A stretch of DNA of 64,000 bases from positions 202,213-266,212 of the forward strand of contig NZ_JACVPL010000003.1 in NCBI RefSeq assembly GCF_018881925.1, read 5' to 3'. The notes beneath the pieces were generated by a model. The model was not told where the DNA came from. It saw only the letters and a program-made list of their open reading frames with translations, and did not search any database. This stretch comes from Polynucleobacter sp. Latsch14-2. Its GTDB lineage: Bacteria > Pseudomonadota > Gammaproteobacteria > Burkholderiales > Burkholderiaceae. Position numbers and translations under genes: made by a program. The first letter of the stretch is position 1, and the number at the start of each line of letters is the position of its first letter. Of this stretch, positions 15,495-24,851 are shown piece by piece.

Positions 15495-15668
15495 ATGAAG
15501 TCGATTTCCATCAATCAAGATGCCTCACTGCTATAAGAGGAAAAATATCTCTTTCTCCAAACTGCCTCCAAGACCAATACGCTTGGAACTATCCTGGGGC
15601 CCCTATTAACTGCTGCGCTAATCTTCCAAGACACTGACCTTCGAAAGCTGGCGATATGGCTTTCAGTT
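15495..15668 (+). pseudogene. Interrupted 5' end of the hybrid kinase gene (in-frame TAA at 15534)
   Basis: An ATG at 15495 lies in the same frame as the kinase, three bases after the response-regulator stop. Thirteen codons (MKSISINQDASLL) are followed by TAA at 15534-15536, then an open stretch (EEKYLFLQTASKTNTLG, then a hydrophobic helix containing LLTAALIF) running without a break into the ATG at 15669. No ATG, GTG or TTG lies between the stop and 15669. The hydrophobic stretch looks like the missing first membrane helix of the kinase. This reads as a nonsense change, or a very unusual start or readthrough. Confidence 0.55.
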
Positions 15669-17258
15669 ATGGCTGCTTGCGTTACCTTTAGAGCCTATAT
15701 CGTTTTTATAAGAAATAAAAAGGGGGATCTCTCGACTGAGCGTAAGATTTTCAATATAGGGTTAGGCGTCTTTTCAGTAACCGCCTGCTGGGGCCTTGGA
15801 TGGCTCATAGTAGTTCCAACCCTAGTATTTAACCTGCAGTGCCTCTATCTATTGATGAGTTCAACGGCGATATTCGTTGGCTTATACGGGTACTCAATTC
15901 ATCGCCCAACATTTCTATGTTTTGCTTTGCCGATTTTTATCTGCCAATTTACCATCTCACTCATTCCGCCCATTATTTTTCCTTGGCCTATTCTTTTGGG
16001 CGAGTTTGCATTTGCCTTGTACACATTAAAAATGGCATCTTACTTTTCTGACTCATGGATCAAAACGGTCAGCCTAAAAATTCAAAATCAGATTCTCAAT
16101 AAAGACTTAGAGCTAGAACGAAATATAGCTATTTCAGCAAATATTACAAAATCTAAATTTATTGCAACCGCTAGCCATGACTTAAGGCAACCACTGCATG
16201 CAGTAAATATTTACCTAGACCTTTTTGAGGCCCAGGGCTTCAACCCCAAAGATCGTATTAATTTTTTACAAATTAAAAAGAGCATTCATTCTTTAAATGC
16301 CATGTTCAACTCACTATTAGATCTCAGCAAACTTGATTCGGGCTCATCAGATAAGCTACAAAAACCCTTTGAGCTTGTTGAACTTGCCTCCTTACTATCG
16401 AGCACTTACACCCCGATTGCCTCGATCAAGAATATTGACATCAAGTTTGAATATGTTAATTCTATGATCGATGGAGATCGCTTGTTATTACAGCAACTCC
16501 TTGGCAATTTAATTTCAAATGCAATTCAATACAGCCTACAGGGTATGGTATTGGTAAAATTTACAACAGTAAATCACTGCCTACATATGGAAATTAAAGA
16601 TACTGGGTGTGGGATGGACTCACAAGCCCTCGAGAAAATTTTTGATGAGTTCTTTAGGGTTGATACCACAAGAAATATGCATGATGGTCTTGGATTAGGC
16701 CTTTCGATTGTCAAACGGCTCTGCAAAATTGCTCACGCCGAGCTTGCCGTAAGATCTGAACTCGGCACTGGCACAGTCTTTAATATCCAAACCCAATATT
16801 TAACTTCAACATTACTCAATCCCGCCAAAGAATATGATCGGGACGTCTCAACGCATAGCAAAAATAAACAAGAGGTTTTATTTACAACCAAATATATTGC
16901 TATTTTTGAGGATGATCCAACTATCTTTGATGCCTACCAAAAGGCGTTATCGCAAAATGGTTTTTCGATTATCTCGCTCCCCGAAAATAGTGCTGAGTTG
17001 GCAAATCAACTGGCCAACATTAATCATATTGATTGCATCTTAAGTGATTACAGACTGACCTCGACAACTGGCGACCTTATCATTCAGCAACTCAGAGATA
17101 GTTTTGGGGTGGATATTCCGGCAATTATTATTACCGCAGATACCTCCCCACAGCATATTCAATTGTTCAGCGAGCTAAACATCAATGTACTCTATAAGCC
17201 AATCGGATATAGCGAGATAGTTGACGCCATTAAATCACTGCTCTTTAAAAATCCTTAA
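15669..17258 (+). CDS. Hybrid sensor histidine kinase with C-terminal receiver domain
   Basis: The protein read from the first available ATG has 529 residues: several membrane helices (about 30-130), a short coiled linker, a dimerisation helix with His170 (TASHDLRQPLHAV), the ATPase domain (LLGNLISNAIQYS, IKDTGCGMDS, FDEFFRVDTT, GLGLGLSIVKRL) and a receiver domain with Glu-Asp-Asp (IFEDDPTIF), phosphoacceptor Asp460 (LSDYRL) and KPIGYSE. The upstream frame contains what appears to be the first membrane helix but is cut off by a stop codon at 15534, so the original protein was about 58 residues longer. It should signal to the NarL-type regulator upstream. The stimulus is unknown. Confidence 0.88.
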   Translation: MAACVTFRAYIVFIRNKKGDLSTERKIFNIGLGVFSVTACWGLGWLIVVPTLVFNLQCLYLLMSSTAIFVGLYGYSIHRPTFLCFALPIFICQFTISLIPPIIFPWPILLGEFAFALYTLKMASYFSDSWIKTVSLKIQNQILNKDLELERNIAISANITKSKFIATASHDLRQPLHAVNIYLDLFEAQGFNPKDRINFLQIKKSIHSLNAMFNSLLDLSKLDSGSSDKLQKPFELVELASLLSSTYTPIASIKNIDIKFEYVNSMIDGDRLLLQQLLGNLISNAIQYSLQGMVLVKFTTVNHCLHMEIKDTGCGMDSQALEKIFDEFFRVDTTRNMHDGLGLGLSIVKRLCKIAHAELAVRSELGTGTVFNIQTQYLTSTLLNPAKEYDRDVSTHSKNKQEVLFTTKYIAIFEDDPTIFDAYQKALSQNGFSIISLPENSAELANQLANINHIDCILSDYRLTSTTGDLIIQQLRDSFGVDIPAIIITADTSPQHIQLFSELNINVLYKPIGYSEIVDAIKSLLFKNP

Positions 17259-17311
17259 GTCATATCCTCAAGAGACCAATCAATATATAAAAAAATATAG
17301 CAGAGACAATC

Positions 17312-18004
17312 ATGAAAAAATATTACGCACACTTAATCGGCCTAGCCATCAGCGCCTTAAGCCTCGGCAATTCGATGGCACAGTCGAGCACAAATGCCTG
17401 GGAGGGCGCCTATGGTCAAATTGGCCTAATTGGCTACGAGAGTTATATTCCAAAAGCATCTAGCGGTACAACTACATACCTTGGCAATACTTATAGCAAT
17501 AGCTCTACCGCTAACCATGCCAATGGCCCTGCTGCCAATATCTCCGTTGGCTATAACTTTGGTATCAATAGTACCTATACATTAGGCATTGGAGCCAGCT
17601 TGTATCCAGGGCACTCGAGATCTGCCAGTTCAACAGCAAGTAGCGCTGGGACTGTTAGCTCAGGGGTTTATGACGTATCCAATGTGTTTAGTTTCAGCTT
17701 GCTACCGGGATATGTGATCGACAATGACCGCTTGATCTACGCCAAAATTGGATATGCTGGATCCAATATTCATGCCAGCTCAGCCGGACATTACCCGGAA
17801 CAAGTCACCCATGTCAATGGTACGGTGTATGGCTTTGGTTACAAGCAAATTATTTCAGGCTCAATTTATGCTTTTGGCGAAGGAAATTATGCTGTTAATA
17901 GGGCAAAACCCGTCACTGTAGTCACTGATAATGGAGCTGTGGTGAATTCTACTGCTAACGCCACTGGATATGATTTTATATTTGGTATTGGTTACCGTTT
18001 TTAG
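17312..18004 (+). CDS. Outer-membrane beta-barrel protein
   Basis: The 230-residue protein has a clean Sec signal (MKKYYAHLIGLAISALSLG, cleavage after SMA-Q) and alternating short aromatic/small-residue strands (WEGAYGQIGLIGYESY, NISVGYNFGINSTYTLGIG, KIGYAGSNIHA, YDFIFGIGYRF). The C-terminal Phe is the usual BAM recognition end. It is of the small opacity-like or OmpW-like barrel size (probably eight strands), with Ser/Thr-rich outer loops. It lies 53 bases behind the hybrid kinase, so its expression or sensing role may be linked to that system. Ligand or function unknown. Confidence 0.82.
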   Translation: MKKYYAHLIGLAISALSLGNSMAQSSTNAWEGAYGQIGLIGYESYIPKASSGTTTYLGNTYSNSSTANHANGPAANISVGYNFGINSTYTLGIGASLYPGHSRSASSTASSAGTVSSGVYDVSNVFSFSLLPGYVIDNDRLIYAKIGYAGSNIHASSAGHYPEQVTHVNGTVYGFGYKQIISGSIYAFGEGNYAVNRAKPVTVVTDNGAVVNSTANATGYDFIFGIGYRF

Positions 18005-18025
18005 TTTTAATAAGCCCCTGAATCA

Positions 18026-19195
18026 TTAGGCAACCGCATCATGCGACGCAATCGCAATCTTGACTGGTGCATATGAGTGGTTACTCCACGCATGATTTGC
18101 ACCTCTTAAAATCACCACGTCACCAGCGCCTAAAATGCGCTCTTCTGTATCCAAAATGAGGGTGACCTCGCCACTAATAATCACGCAAAAATCCACAGTC
18201 TCAGTTTTTTGCATATAAGGATGCTTAGCATTATTTCCGCCGGTGGAGGCCGCTGGTGCTTTCATATCTTGAAAGAAGTTTTCGACATCCTTGGGGGTAA
18301 CCTTCCCCTGCCATGAGCGATCCGGCGGAAGCGTCACCATACGACAAAGTGACCCACCTTTAGGTGGAATCATTGGATACGGCAAATGAATGGTTTCAAA
18401 AAAGAGCTTGGCGGGAAAATCCTGAACAATCCACAATTTGCTTGATGCGTACCCAGGCCTAGCTGGATCCAAATACATCTCCGGAGAAAAGCCATCGCTC
18501 AACACCTTAGATAATCCTGGCTCGCAATCCCCCACAACAATGCGACGCGTGGGCTCCACCCCAGGAGGTAGCTGCGTTTGGGGCTTGCCGACCAATACTG
18601 GATCGCTCCCTTGAATCAAACCATCGGGACCATCCACAAATTCTGCTGCGATCATGTCAAAGACGACAATACCCTCTTCGTTTGGGCTATTCCAGCGATG
18701 CCAGCCACCCACATCTATCACAACATCTCCAGGCTGCCAGCGAATTTCACGGTCATCAAGCTCTAAAACGCGCTCCCCTTCGATCAAAATAGCGTAATCG
18801 ATCGTCTGTGTTTTGTGCATAGCGCCCACAAAAGTACTGCTTCCACCTCGATCCCATCTTCTGCCGTTAGCCATGACCTTCACTGGGTGCTCTGGAACAA
18901 TGGCTGGATCTTTCGTCACATCATATGACTCTGGCTTAGACCGAGATTGCACGGCGCGTAAATGACCACCAGCCGCTGAACCAGGAAAATCATAAGGGAA
19001 ATTACCCGCATCTTCGCTACCACCCAATGGCAGGGGTGTTTGATCCCAAACCCACAAATCGGTATGGCCACGCACAGGCCCCGTTTCTCTCTGATGAGAC
19101 TTTGGTGCTGGCCCATCAAGCAATACATAAGATAAGCCTTGCTCGTTGTTCGCCGTTACAAGACGCCTAATGAATTTAAATGTATCGAGAGTCAT
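18026..19195 (-). CDS. Fused bicupin protein
   Basis: The 389-residue protein contains two cupin domains. The first core is at about 120-185 (MHKTQTIDYAILIEG, then PGDVVIDVGGWHRWNSPN) and the second at about 315-385 (HPYMQKTETVDFCVIISG, then GAGDVVILRGANHAWSN). Motif 1 in both uses T-x-D in place of the usual HxH and Glu, so metal ligation would differ from dioxygenases such as gentisate dioxygenase. The same architecture is split into two overlapping genes at 8978-10095. It is the last gene of the 11-gene minus-strand run and starts four bases after the Bug stop. Reaction unknown. Confidence 0.85.
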   Translation of the reverse strand: MTLDTFKFIRRLVTANNEQGLSYVLLDGPAPKSHQRETGPVRGHTDLWVWDQTPLPLGGSEDAGNFPYDFPGSAAGGHLRAVQSRSKPESYDVTKDPAIVPEHPVKVMANGRRWDRGGSSTFVGAMHKTQTIDYAILIEGERVLELDDREIRWQPGDVVIDVGGWHRWNSPNEEGIVVFDMIAAEFVDGPDGLIQGSDPVLVGKPQTQLPPGVEPTRRIVVGDCEPGLSKVLSDGFSPEMYLDPARPGYASSKLWIVQDFPAKLFFETIHLPYPMIPPKGGSLCRMVTLPPDRSWQGKVTPKDVENFFQDMKAPAASTGGNNAKHPYMQKTETVDFCVIISGEVTLILDTEERILGAGDVVILRGANHAWSNHSYAPVKIAIASHDAVA

Positions 19196-19199
19196 TTAC

Positions 19200-20213
19200 T
19201 TAATCAATCTTTAAAGTACTACTGTTTTTACTAATCCAGTCCCAGCGCTTTAATTCAGACTGAATATATTCAGTGGTTTGCGCAGTGCTACCCCCAACAA
19301 TTACTAAATCTAAACCTTTAAACTTCTCTTGTATCTCTTCACTCTTTAAGGCCTGATTCATGGCTTGATTCATTTTCTCAACCATATACTTTGGCGTTTT
19401 TGCTGGAGCAAACATCCCTTGCCAAACATCATTTTTTAACTGCGGATAACCCAACTCAGAGAGGGTCGGAATATCTGGCATTGATGCCAAACGCTTCTCG
19501 CTGGAAATAGCCAAAATACGAACTGAACCCTGCTTGACGTATTGGCTAACCCCGCCAACAGTGCCGCAAAAAATAGGCACCTCTCCACTGATCAAGGCAG
19601 TTAAAGCTGGCGCAGCACCCTTATAGGGAATATGTACCGCATCACTCTTCCAAACCCCATTGAATAAACCATCACAGGTGATTTGTGGCGGAGTGCCTGC
19701 GCCCGCAGAAGAATAGGATAAAGAGGTCTTTGCTGCCAGATTCTTTAATTCCTGCATATTTTTAGCGGCAAATTTTTCATTGACAACAATAGCCATCGGT
19801 TGCGAAGCCGCTATGATCACCGGCGAAAAATCTTTGACAGGGTCGTAACCAGATTGATTCTTTTGAAAACTATAATTCACTACATAAGCTGAAGAAGTCA
19901 TCAGAAATGTATAGCCATCTTGCACAGCATTAGCAACATACTGCGTGCCAATATTGCCTGAAGCACCAGGTTTATTTTCAATAAAGACTGACTGTTTCAA
20001 TATATCCGATAATTTGACTGTGAGAGCGCGCGCAATAATATCAGTGCCGCCGCCTGGAGCAAATGAAACAATGAGTCGAATGGGTCTTTTGGGGTAATCA
20101 TCAGTGGGCTGAGCTAAGATGCTCTTGCCAAAAAATATACTCAAGAAAACAGTGGCCCACCAGAGCCACTGGATTGGTCTTGAGAAAACTTGCCTTGTTT
20201 TTTTGCTATTCAT
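19200..20213 (-). CDS. Bug-family (TctC-like) periplasmic substrate-binding protein
   Basis: The 337-residue receptor has a basic head and a long hydrophobic signal (WLWWATVFLSIFFG, cleavage near LAQ), then YPKRPIRLIVSFAPGGGTDIIARAL. Other marks are VANAVQDGYTFLM, HIPYKGAAPALTALISGEV and MPDIPTLSELGYP. The GGGTD loop is shared with the receptor at 26420-27409, so these two paralogues in one operon are more alike to each other than to most others here. An odd Cys-containing strand (VPIFCGTVGG) replaces the usual IxxMF after the HIPYKG region. It lies between an acyl-CoA ligase and the bicupin. Confidence 0.93.
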   Translation of the reverse strand: MNSKKTRQVFSRPIQWLWWATVFLSIFFGKSILAQPTDDYPKRPIRLIVSFAPGGGTDIIARALTVKLSDILKQSVFIENKPGASGNIGTQYVANAVQDGYTFLMTSSAYVVNYSFQKNQSGYDPVKDFSPVIIAASQPMAIVVNEKFAAKNMQELKNLAAKTSLSYSSAGAGTPPQITCDGLFNGVWKSDAVHIPYKGAAPALTALISGEVPIFCGTVGGVSQYVKQGSVRILAISSEKRLASMPDIPTLSELGYPQLKNDVWQGMFAPAKTPKYMVEKMNQAMNQALKSEEIQEKFKGLDLVIVGGSTAQTTEYIQSELKRWDWISKNSSTLKID

Positions 20214-20232
20214 TATTGCCCCAAGTTACCCT

Positions 20233-21849
20233 TTAGCGATTCTGAAAGTCTATGGCTCTTGCACGCAAAGAAGGATCCTTTTTCAACACAAATTTTGCAA
20301 TCTTGTGTGTTGGTGTGTAAGGCAACTTGTCGACAAAAATAACGAATCGAGGAATTTTGTGCGCAGCCAAACGCTCAGTACACCAAGTGCGCACATCTTC
20401 CTCAACTAAATTGGTGCCCGGCCTTGGGACTACTACCGCCATAATCTCATCTTCCCCAAGCTCAGAGTCAGTGGCAATAGTTGCAACCTCAAGTACATTA
20501 GGGTGCTGACCAATAATGCGATCTAATTCAGCCCCTGCAATATTTTCTCCACGGCGACGAATAATATCTTTCTTCCTTGCTACGAAATAGAAACATCCCT
20601 CTGGGGTTCGGTAGACCAAGTCACCCGTCAAAAACCAACCATCTCGAAACGCTGCGGCAGTTTGCTCTGGGTCATTGAAGTAACCTTTCATCATCGTAGG
20701 AATCTTCACCACCAACTCACCAGTAGTTCCATGGGGCACATCATTTCCATCATCATCAACTACTCTAGCCTCTGTCCATGTCATATCAGGATCTGGGTGC
20801 TTACCTGGATAGCCCATGGAAGCTAAAAGATGTGGGCCATCATAGGGATTACTAAATGCTCCGGGGATTTCAGTCATACCAAATCCTTCAATGACTCGCT
20901 CAACACCGAATTCATTCAAGAAGACATCCATAGTCTCTTTTGTAAATGGGGAGCCGCTCACACAACGTAGACGCACACCAGGCACAAACTCTTCCCTAGA
21001 TCTTCTCGCCAATATGGATGTCACTGCCATAATGAGATTGACTTGGGTAGTACCCGTTTTGGCTACCGTCTCCCAAAATTTGGATGCGCTAAATTTACCC
21101 ACGATCACTAAACAGCAACCAGCTGCAACCGTACCTAAGATAGAGTAAAACAAAGCATTGACATGGAACATCGGAAGTACACACATACAGCGATCGTCCG
21201 GCTGCAACTCTACACGCGCAACCTGTCTCTCAGCACAGAGCACTAAATTACGTTGACTATGCATGACGCCTTTTGGAAATCCTGTGGTTCCTGATGAATA
21301 CACTAATACACAAATATCATCAGCAAACACGTCTTCTGGTAATGCCACCGCTTTAGGGTCGGCAATGCTTTGCATCAGATCGGGCACCTGCACAATCTCA
21401 CCGTCCATTGAACAGAACCAAGGCTGCACATCAAAACCTTGGGTAGCCTCTTTGGCAATAGGATAAGTTTGAGCCGAACAAAAGATGCCCAAAGCGCCTG
21501 AATGATTGAGGATATATTTTGCCTCCTCCACTCCAAATTCCGGATTTACCGGAACCATAATTGCTCCGATTCGAGCCAAGGCGAACAGCAATAAAACATG
21601 TGCATCATGGTTATGAGCCATGATTGCAATTCTGTCGCCCTTTTTAACACCCCTGGCAAGCAACATCTGCGCCGTCTTATCCCTGGCGGCAGCAAACTCA
21701 CCCCAGGTAATCGTTTTTTCATTAAAAATGATAAAGGGTCGACTGGGATCAAGGTCTAAGCGACTCTTTAACAGGGACGTTAATGTGAAATGATGATTGG
21801 GATAGAGGCCAATGACTTCCAATGGGCTCATATGCTTCTTTTGATTCAT
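20233..21849 (-). CDS. Acyl-CoA synthetase (AMP-forming), carnitine/aryl-carboxylate-CoA-ligase-like
   Basis: The 538-residue adenylate-forming enzyme activates a carboxylic acid to its CoA thioester. Visible motifs are the P-loop YSSGTTGFPKGVMHS, GFGMTEIPGAFSNPYDG, the hinge region GWFLTGDLVYR, RRRGENIAG, and the catalytic Lys in TPTHKIAKFVL. I choose the ATG at 21849, nine bases after AAGGA, over a TTG two codons upstream. It is clearly paralogous to the ligase at 27444-29036 (both have GTTGFPKG, NPYDG, and RRRGENIAGAE). Two ligases in one operon imply two acid substrates or an initial acid plus a later intermediate. The exact acid is unknown. Confidence 0.92.
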   Translation of the reverse strand: MNQKKHMSPLEVIGLYPNHHFTLTSLLKSRLDLDPSRPFIIFNEKTITWGEFAAARDKTAQMLLARGVKKGDRIAIMAHNHDAHVLLLFALARIGAIMVPVNPEFGVEEAKYILNHSGALGIFCSAQTYPIAKEATQGFDVQPWFCSMDGEIVQVPDLMQSIADPKAVALPEDVFADDICVLVYSSGTTGFPKGVMHSQRNLVLCAERQVARVELQPDDRCMCVLPMFHVNALFYSILGTVAAGCCLVIVGKFSASKFWETVAKTGTTQVNLIMAVTSILARRSREEFVPGVRLRCVSGSPFTKETMDVFLNEFGVERVIEGFGMTEIPGAFSNPYDGPHLLASMGYPGKHPDPDMTWTEARVVDDDGNDVPHGTTGELVVKIPTMMKGYFNDPEQTAAAFRDGWFLTGDLVYRTPEGCFYFVARKKDIIRRRGENIAGAELDRIIGQHPNVLEVATIATDSELGEDEIMAVVVPRPGTNLVEEDVRTWCTERLAAHKIPRFVIFVDKLPYTPTHKIAKFVLKKDPSLRARAIDFQNR

Positions 21850-21879
21850 ATACAAAAATCCTTAGTAGTTAAAAATCAC

Positions 21880-22881
21880 TTATTCAGCTTTAATACCAAA
21901 TTCACGAATGAGTTTTGGCCAACGCATTGTTTCGCTTTTGACAAAATTGGCGAACTGCGTTGGATTCGAGCCAACTATTGTTAAACCGACAGTACTAAAT
22001 TTCTCAGCCACCGCAGGATCACTTAATACCTTCTGAATATCTTCCGAAAGCATCTTCACAATAGCGGGGGGTGTATTTTTGGGTCCAAATAAGCCGAACC
22101 AAACCTCAACATCAGAGTCTTGCAGTCCTAGCTCCTTGGATGTAGGGACATCAGGTAAGCCAGGATAGCGCTGGGTACCATTAACCATCAATGGAGTTAA
22201 TTTTCCAGATCGAATAAATTCGAGAACGACCGGCGTAGAAGCAAAAGAGGTGTCAATTTCGCCTGCTGCTTGCGCTACTATTCCCTGAGAAGATCCCCGA
22301 TAGGTAATATGCGTCATCTGCATTCCCGTAACGCGCATCAACATCTGCATCTTCAAGGCCGACCCTGTGCCATTGCCTGAAGATCCATAGTTCAGGCTCA
22401 TTGGCTTACTTTTTGCAGCATCTACTAGCTGCTGGACTGTTTTAATGCCTGTGTTCGGATGAACTACCAAGACAGTCTGTGAATAAGCTACATAACTAAT
22501 GGGTGTGAAATCATTGACTGGGTCATAAGGCACTTTTTTATATAAGGCTAAGTTTGTTACGTGATTTGGGCCGTTAAACAAAAGGGTATAACCATCAGCC
22601 GGGCTTCTTGCGACCCCCTCGGCAGCGGCCATACCGCCCCCACCTGCTTTATTTTCAATCACAAATCCTTGCTTATATTTATCGGATAAGCCTTGCGTCA
22701 CCAATCGAATCATAATATCGCCCACTGCACCTGGCGGATATGGCACCACAATTTTTATGGGATGTGTGGGGTAATTTTGTGCAAAAGCGTTTGATGTAAA
22801 GCTTGTCAATAGGACAGTCAACATCAAGCCAACTACTAGATCAGCACGAAAAAATACATTCGATAGTGTTAATTGCTTCAT
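21880..22881 (-). CDS. Bug-family (TctC-like) periplasmic substrate-binding protein
   Basis: The 333-residue receptor has a Sec signal ending at SNAFAQ-NYPTHPIKIVV. The first ligand loop is PYPPGAVGDIMIRLV, with an Ala-Val pair in place of the second Gly common to most members. Other signatures are VARSPADGYTLLF, MTHITYRGSSQGIVAQAAG (Tyr-Arg instead of Tyr-Lys) and LPDVPTSKELGL. These changes at pocket-lining positions suggest a ligand different from that of the two other receptors in this operon. It lies between the divergent SMP-30 gene and the acyl-CoA ligase. Confidence 0.93.
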   Translation of the reverse strand: MKQLTLSNVFFRADLVVGLMLTVLLTSFTSNAFAQNYPTHPIKIVVPYPPGAVGDIMIRLVTQGLSDKYKQGFVIENKAGGGGMAAAEGVARSPADGYTLLFNGPNHVTNLALYKKVPYDPVNDFTPISYVAYSQTVLVVHPNTGIKTVQQLVDAAKSKPMSLNYGSSGNGTGSALKMQMLMRVTGMQMTHITYRGSSQGIVAQAAGEIDTSFASTPVVLEFIRSGKLTPLMVNGTQRYPGLPDVPTSKELGLQDSDVEVWFGLFGPKNTPPAIVKMLSEDIQKVLSDPAVAEKFSTVGLTIVGSNPTQFANFVKSETMRWPKLIREFGIKAE

Positions 22882-22936
22882 ACCAAATTCAATCTCTCGA
22901 TAAATTCAATTCAAATAAGCAAGTGGATTAAAAACT

Positions 22937-23860
22937 TTACTTTGAGACTTTTGTATACGGGATATATCCTTTATATTCCGTGCCCTGAACTCTATATAAA
23001 CTGCCGTTAGAAGTCGCTACATAGAGCGTTTTGTGGTCCGAATCCCCAAAAGCACAGTTAGTCGGCATATCCACGGGAAATGGGTATGCACCAAGGATGA
23101 CTCCTTGTGGTGAGAACACGTAAATCATGGGGCCAGGACCGCTCTCCTTTGAGCCGGCACAGGCAAATATATTGCCAGATTCATCAACACACATGCCGCT
23201 AATGCCCTGATGCACCCCATAACTATCCTTGCCAAATGTATGCAAGACACGATACAAGCCCAACTTACCATTCTCTAAAATAGGGTAAGCGCGCAGTTCC
23301 CGCACGCCGTCATGCTCTAGATTATTTTCAGAAACATAGAGCGTCTTTCCATCTACCGATAAGGCTAAACCTGTTGGGTTAACGGTATCAATAGTCATCC
23401 TATCAATATGCCAATGAGCTCGCGGCCTTGACTCACGTGTTAACTTTAAGATTGACTGATGATGCAAGTAAGGGAATATCTGCGGACCGGATGCTTTTAC
23501 TGGATGATGAATGTCACTAAACCAGATGCTGCCCTTATGATCTACAGTCAACAAATGCGGATGATTATGATTTTCTCCATGAATTTGTGTTGCAGTAATC
23601 GTGGCAGAACCGTCTTCTAACATCCTGATAACTCGCCGGGATCCTTCTTGGCATCCATACAAAGCGCCATCATTACCAAAGGCAATGCCGTTGACCCGAT
23701 TAAGATGTCGGCGAACTACTTCCGTCTTCTTTGTATTAGGGTCAAAGGCAAGCAAAGTTCCGTCATTGATGTCGGTGACCAACATCCTTTGACCATCCCA
23801 GGCTAATCCGCCCAGGGGTCTATTTGCATCGCCATAAACTTTTTCAAAATTCCAAGTCAT
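22937..23860 (-). CDS. SMP-30-like beta-propeller lacking the usual metal ligands
   Basis: The start is the ATG at 23860, six bases after AAGGGG; an ATG at 23881 would overlap the preceding gene. The 307-residue protein resembles the one at 10092-10970 from the first residues on (MTWNFE), with shared blade motifs NHNHPH/NHPY, IWFSD, GPQIFP and GMCVDESGNIFACAG. As there, the lactonase metal positions are replaced: EGP by LGGLAWD, PND by NHPHL, PNGLAF by TGLALSVD, DGM by SGM. It probably works as a partner of the canonical propeller encoded 14 bases upstream, or has a different activity. Confidence 0.82.
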   Translation of the reverse strand: MTWNFEKVYGDANRPLGGLAWDGQRMLVTDINDGTLLAFDPNTKKTEVVRRHLNRVNGIAFGNDGALYGCQEGSRRVIRMLEDGSATITATQIHGENHNHPHLLTVDHKGSIWFSDIHHPVKASGPQIFPYLHHQSILKLTRESRPRAHWHIDRMTIDTVNPTGLALSVDGKTLYVSENNLEHDGVRELRAYPILENGKLGLYRVLHTFGKDSYGVHQGISGMCVDESGNIFACAGSKESGPGPMIYVFSPQGVILGAYPFPVDMPTNCAFGDSDHKTLYVATSNGSLYRVQGTEYKGYIPYTKVSK

Positions 23861-23874
23861 CTTTTTCCCCTTGT

Positions 23875-24765
23875 TTACCAAACAGCAATACCGGCAACAC
23901 CAAGCCGCACTTTGAATACTGAGTCATAGGTAGTGACATAAAGCCCCTTCCAATCTTCATCTCCAAAGCATAAATTGGTGGAATGTCCTGGAATCTTGAT
24001 TCGTCCGAGCAACTCTCCACCAGGGGAAACTACATGAATACCAGCAGGGCCTGTGCAATACACATTACCCTCGACATCTACTTTCATACCATCGGCTACA
24101 CCAGGCTCACGACCAATCAAACGATAAAACAAACGTCCATTCTGAATGCTGCCATCAGCGTTCACATCAAACACATTAATTAAATCGTCTCGTGAATCAT
24201 TGATATATAGCAATGATTCATCTGCATTAAATGCCAAGCCGTTAGGGTAGGTAAAATCTTTTGTCACCAGGGTAGTTTTGCCATCTGGAGCGATTCGATA
24301 TACACCGTTGTAATCTATGTAGCGCTGGATATCATCGCCATGCATTTCAACGTTATATAAGCCGCCAGTAGGATCAGTAAAATAAATAGAGCCATCTGAT
24401 TTAACGATAATATCGTTTGGGCTATTGAGTGTTTTGCCCTCAAATTCTGAGCATAATGTCGTTACCGAACCATCATGCTCTAAACGCCACACTCGACGCC
24501 AAGACCAGCCAGCAACTATTAAACGCCCCTCTTGATCAAATGTCATGCCATCCGCTTTGTAGCTTGGGTTCATGACAACTGACTTACCAACGCCTTCTTT
24601 CCACTTCCAAATACTGTCGCCAACGATATTGACCCAGAAAAGCTCTTGCGTTCTTTTATTCCAAACAGGTCCTTCACCAAACCGTACACCGTCTGCAATC
24701 AGCCTTAGGGAGGACTCCTTAGGAACGATCCTGTCGAAACCAGGCACGGCCATATCTACTTCCAT
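23875..24765 (-). CDS. SMP-30/gluconolactonase-family lactonase
   Basis: The ATG at 24765 follows GGAG at six bases; a more distal ATG at 24846 would add a basic leader that homologues lack. The 296-residue propeller has intact metal motifs: FGEGPVWN, NSPNDIIVKSDG, TYPNGLAFNADE and VADGMKVDVEG. It is the counterpart of the lactonase at 10980-11873 (shared ADGM, VYCTGP, HVxxPxG and a closing VYxxTYxS-type strand). A lactone hydrolase role in the cytoplasm is likely. It follows the thiolase-like gene after 86 bases, the widest gap within the 11-gene run, so an internal promoter is possible. Confidence 0.88.
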   Translation of the reverse strand: MEVDMAVPGFDRIVPKESSLRLIADGVRFGEGPVWNKRTQELFWVNIVGDSIWKWKEGVGKSVVMNPSYKADGMTFDQEGRLIVAGWSWRRVWRLEHDGSVTTLCSEFEGKTLNSPNDIIVKSDGSIYFTDPTGGLYNVEMHGDDIQRYIDYNGVYRIAPDGKTTLVTKDFTYPNGLAFNADESLLYINDSRDDLINVFDVNADGSIQNGRLFYRLIGREPGVADGMKVDVEGNVYCTGPAGIHVVSPGGELLGRIKIPGHSTNLCFGDEDWKGLYVTTYDSVFKVRLGVAGIAVW

Positions 24766-24851
24766 TTTTGTCTCCTTCTTTATCTTGCGTCTTAATAGTG
24801 AGCACTTCTTATTATTTAATTTGATGAAGCGCTCACTTGATATCAACTACC

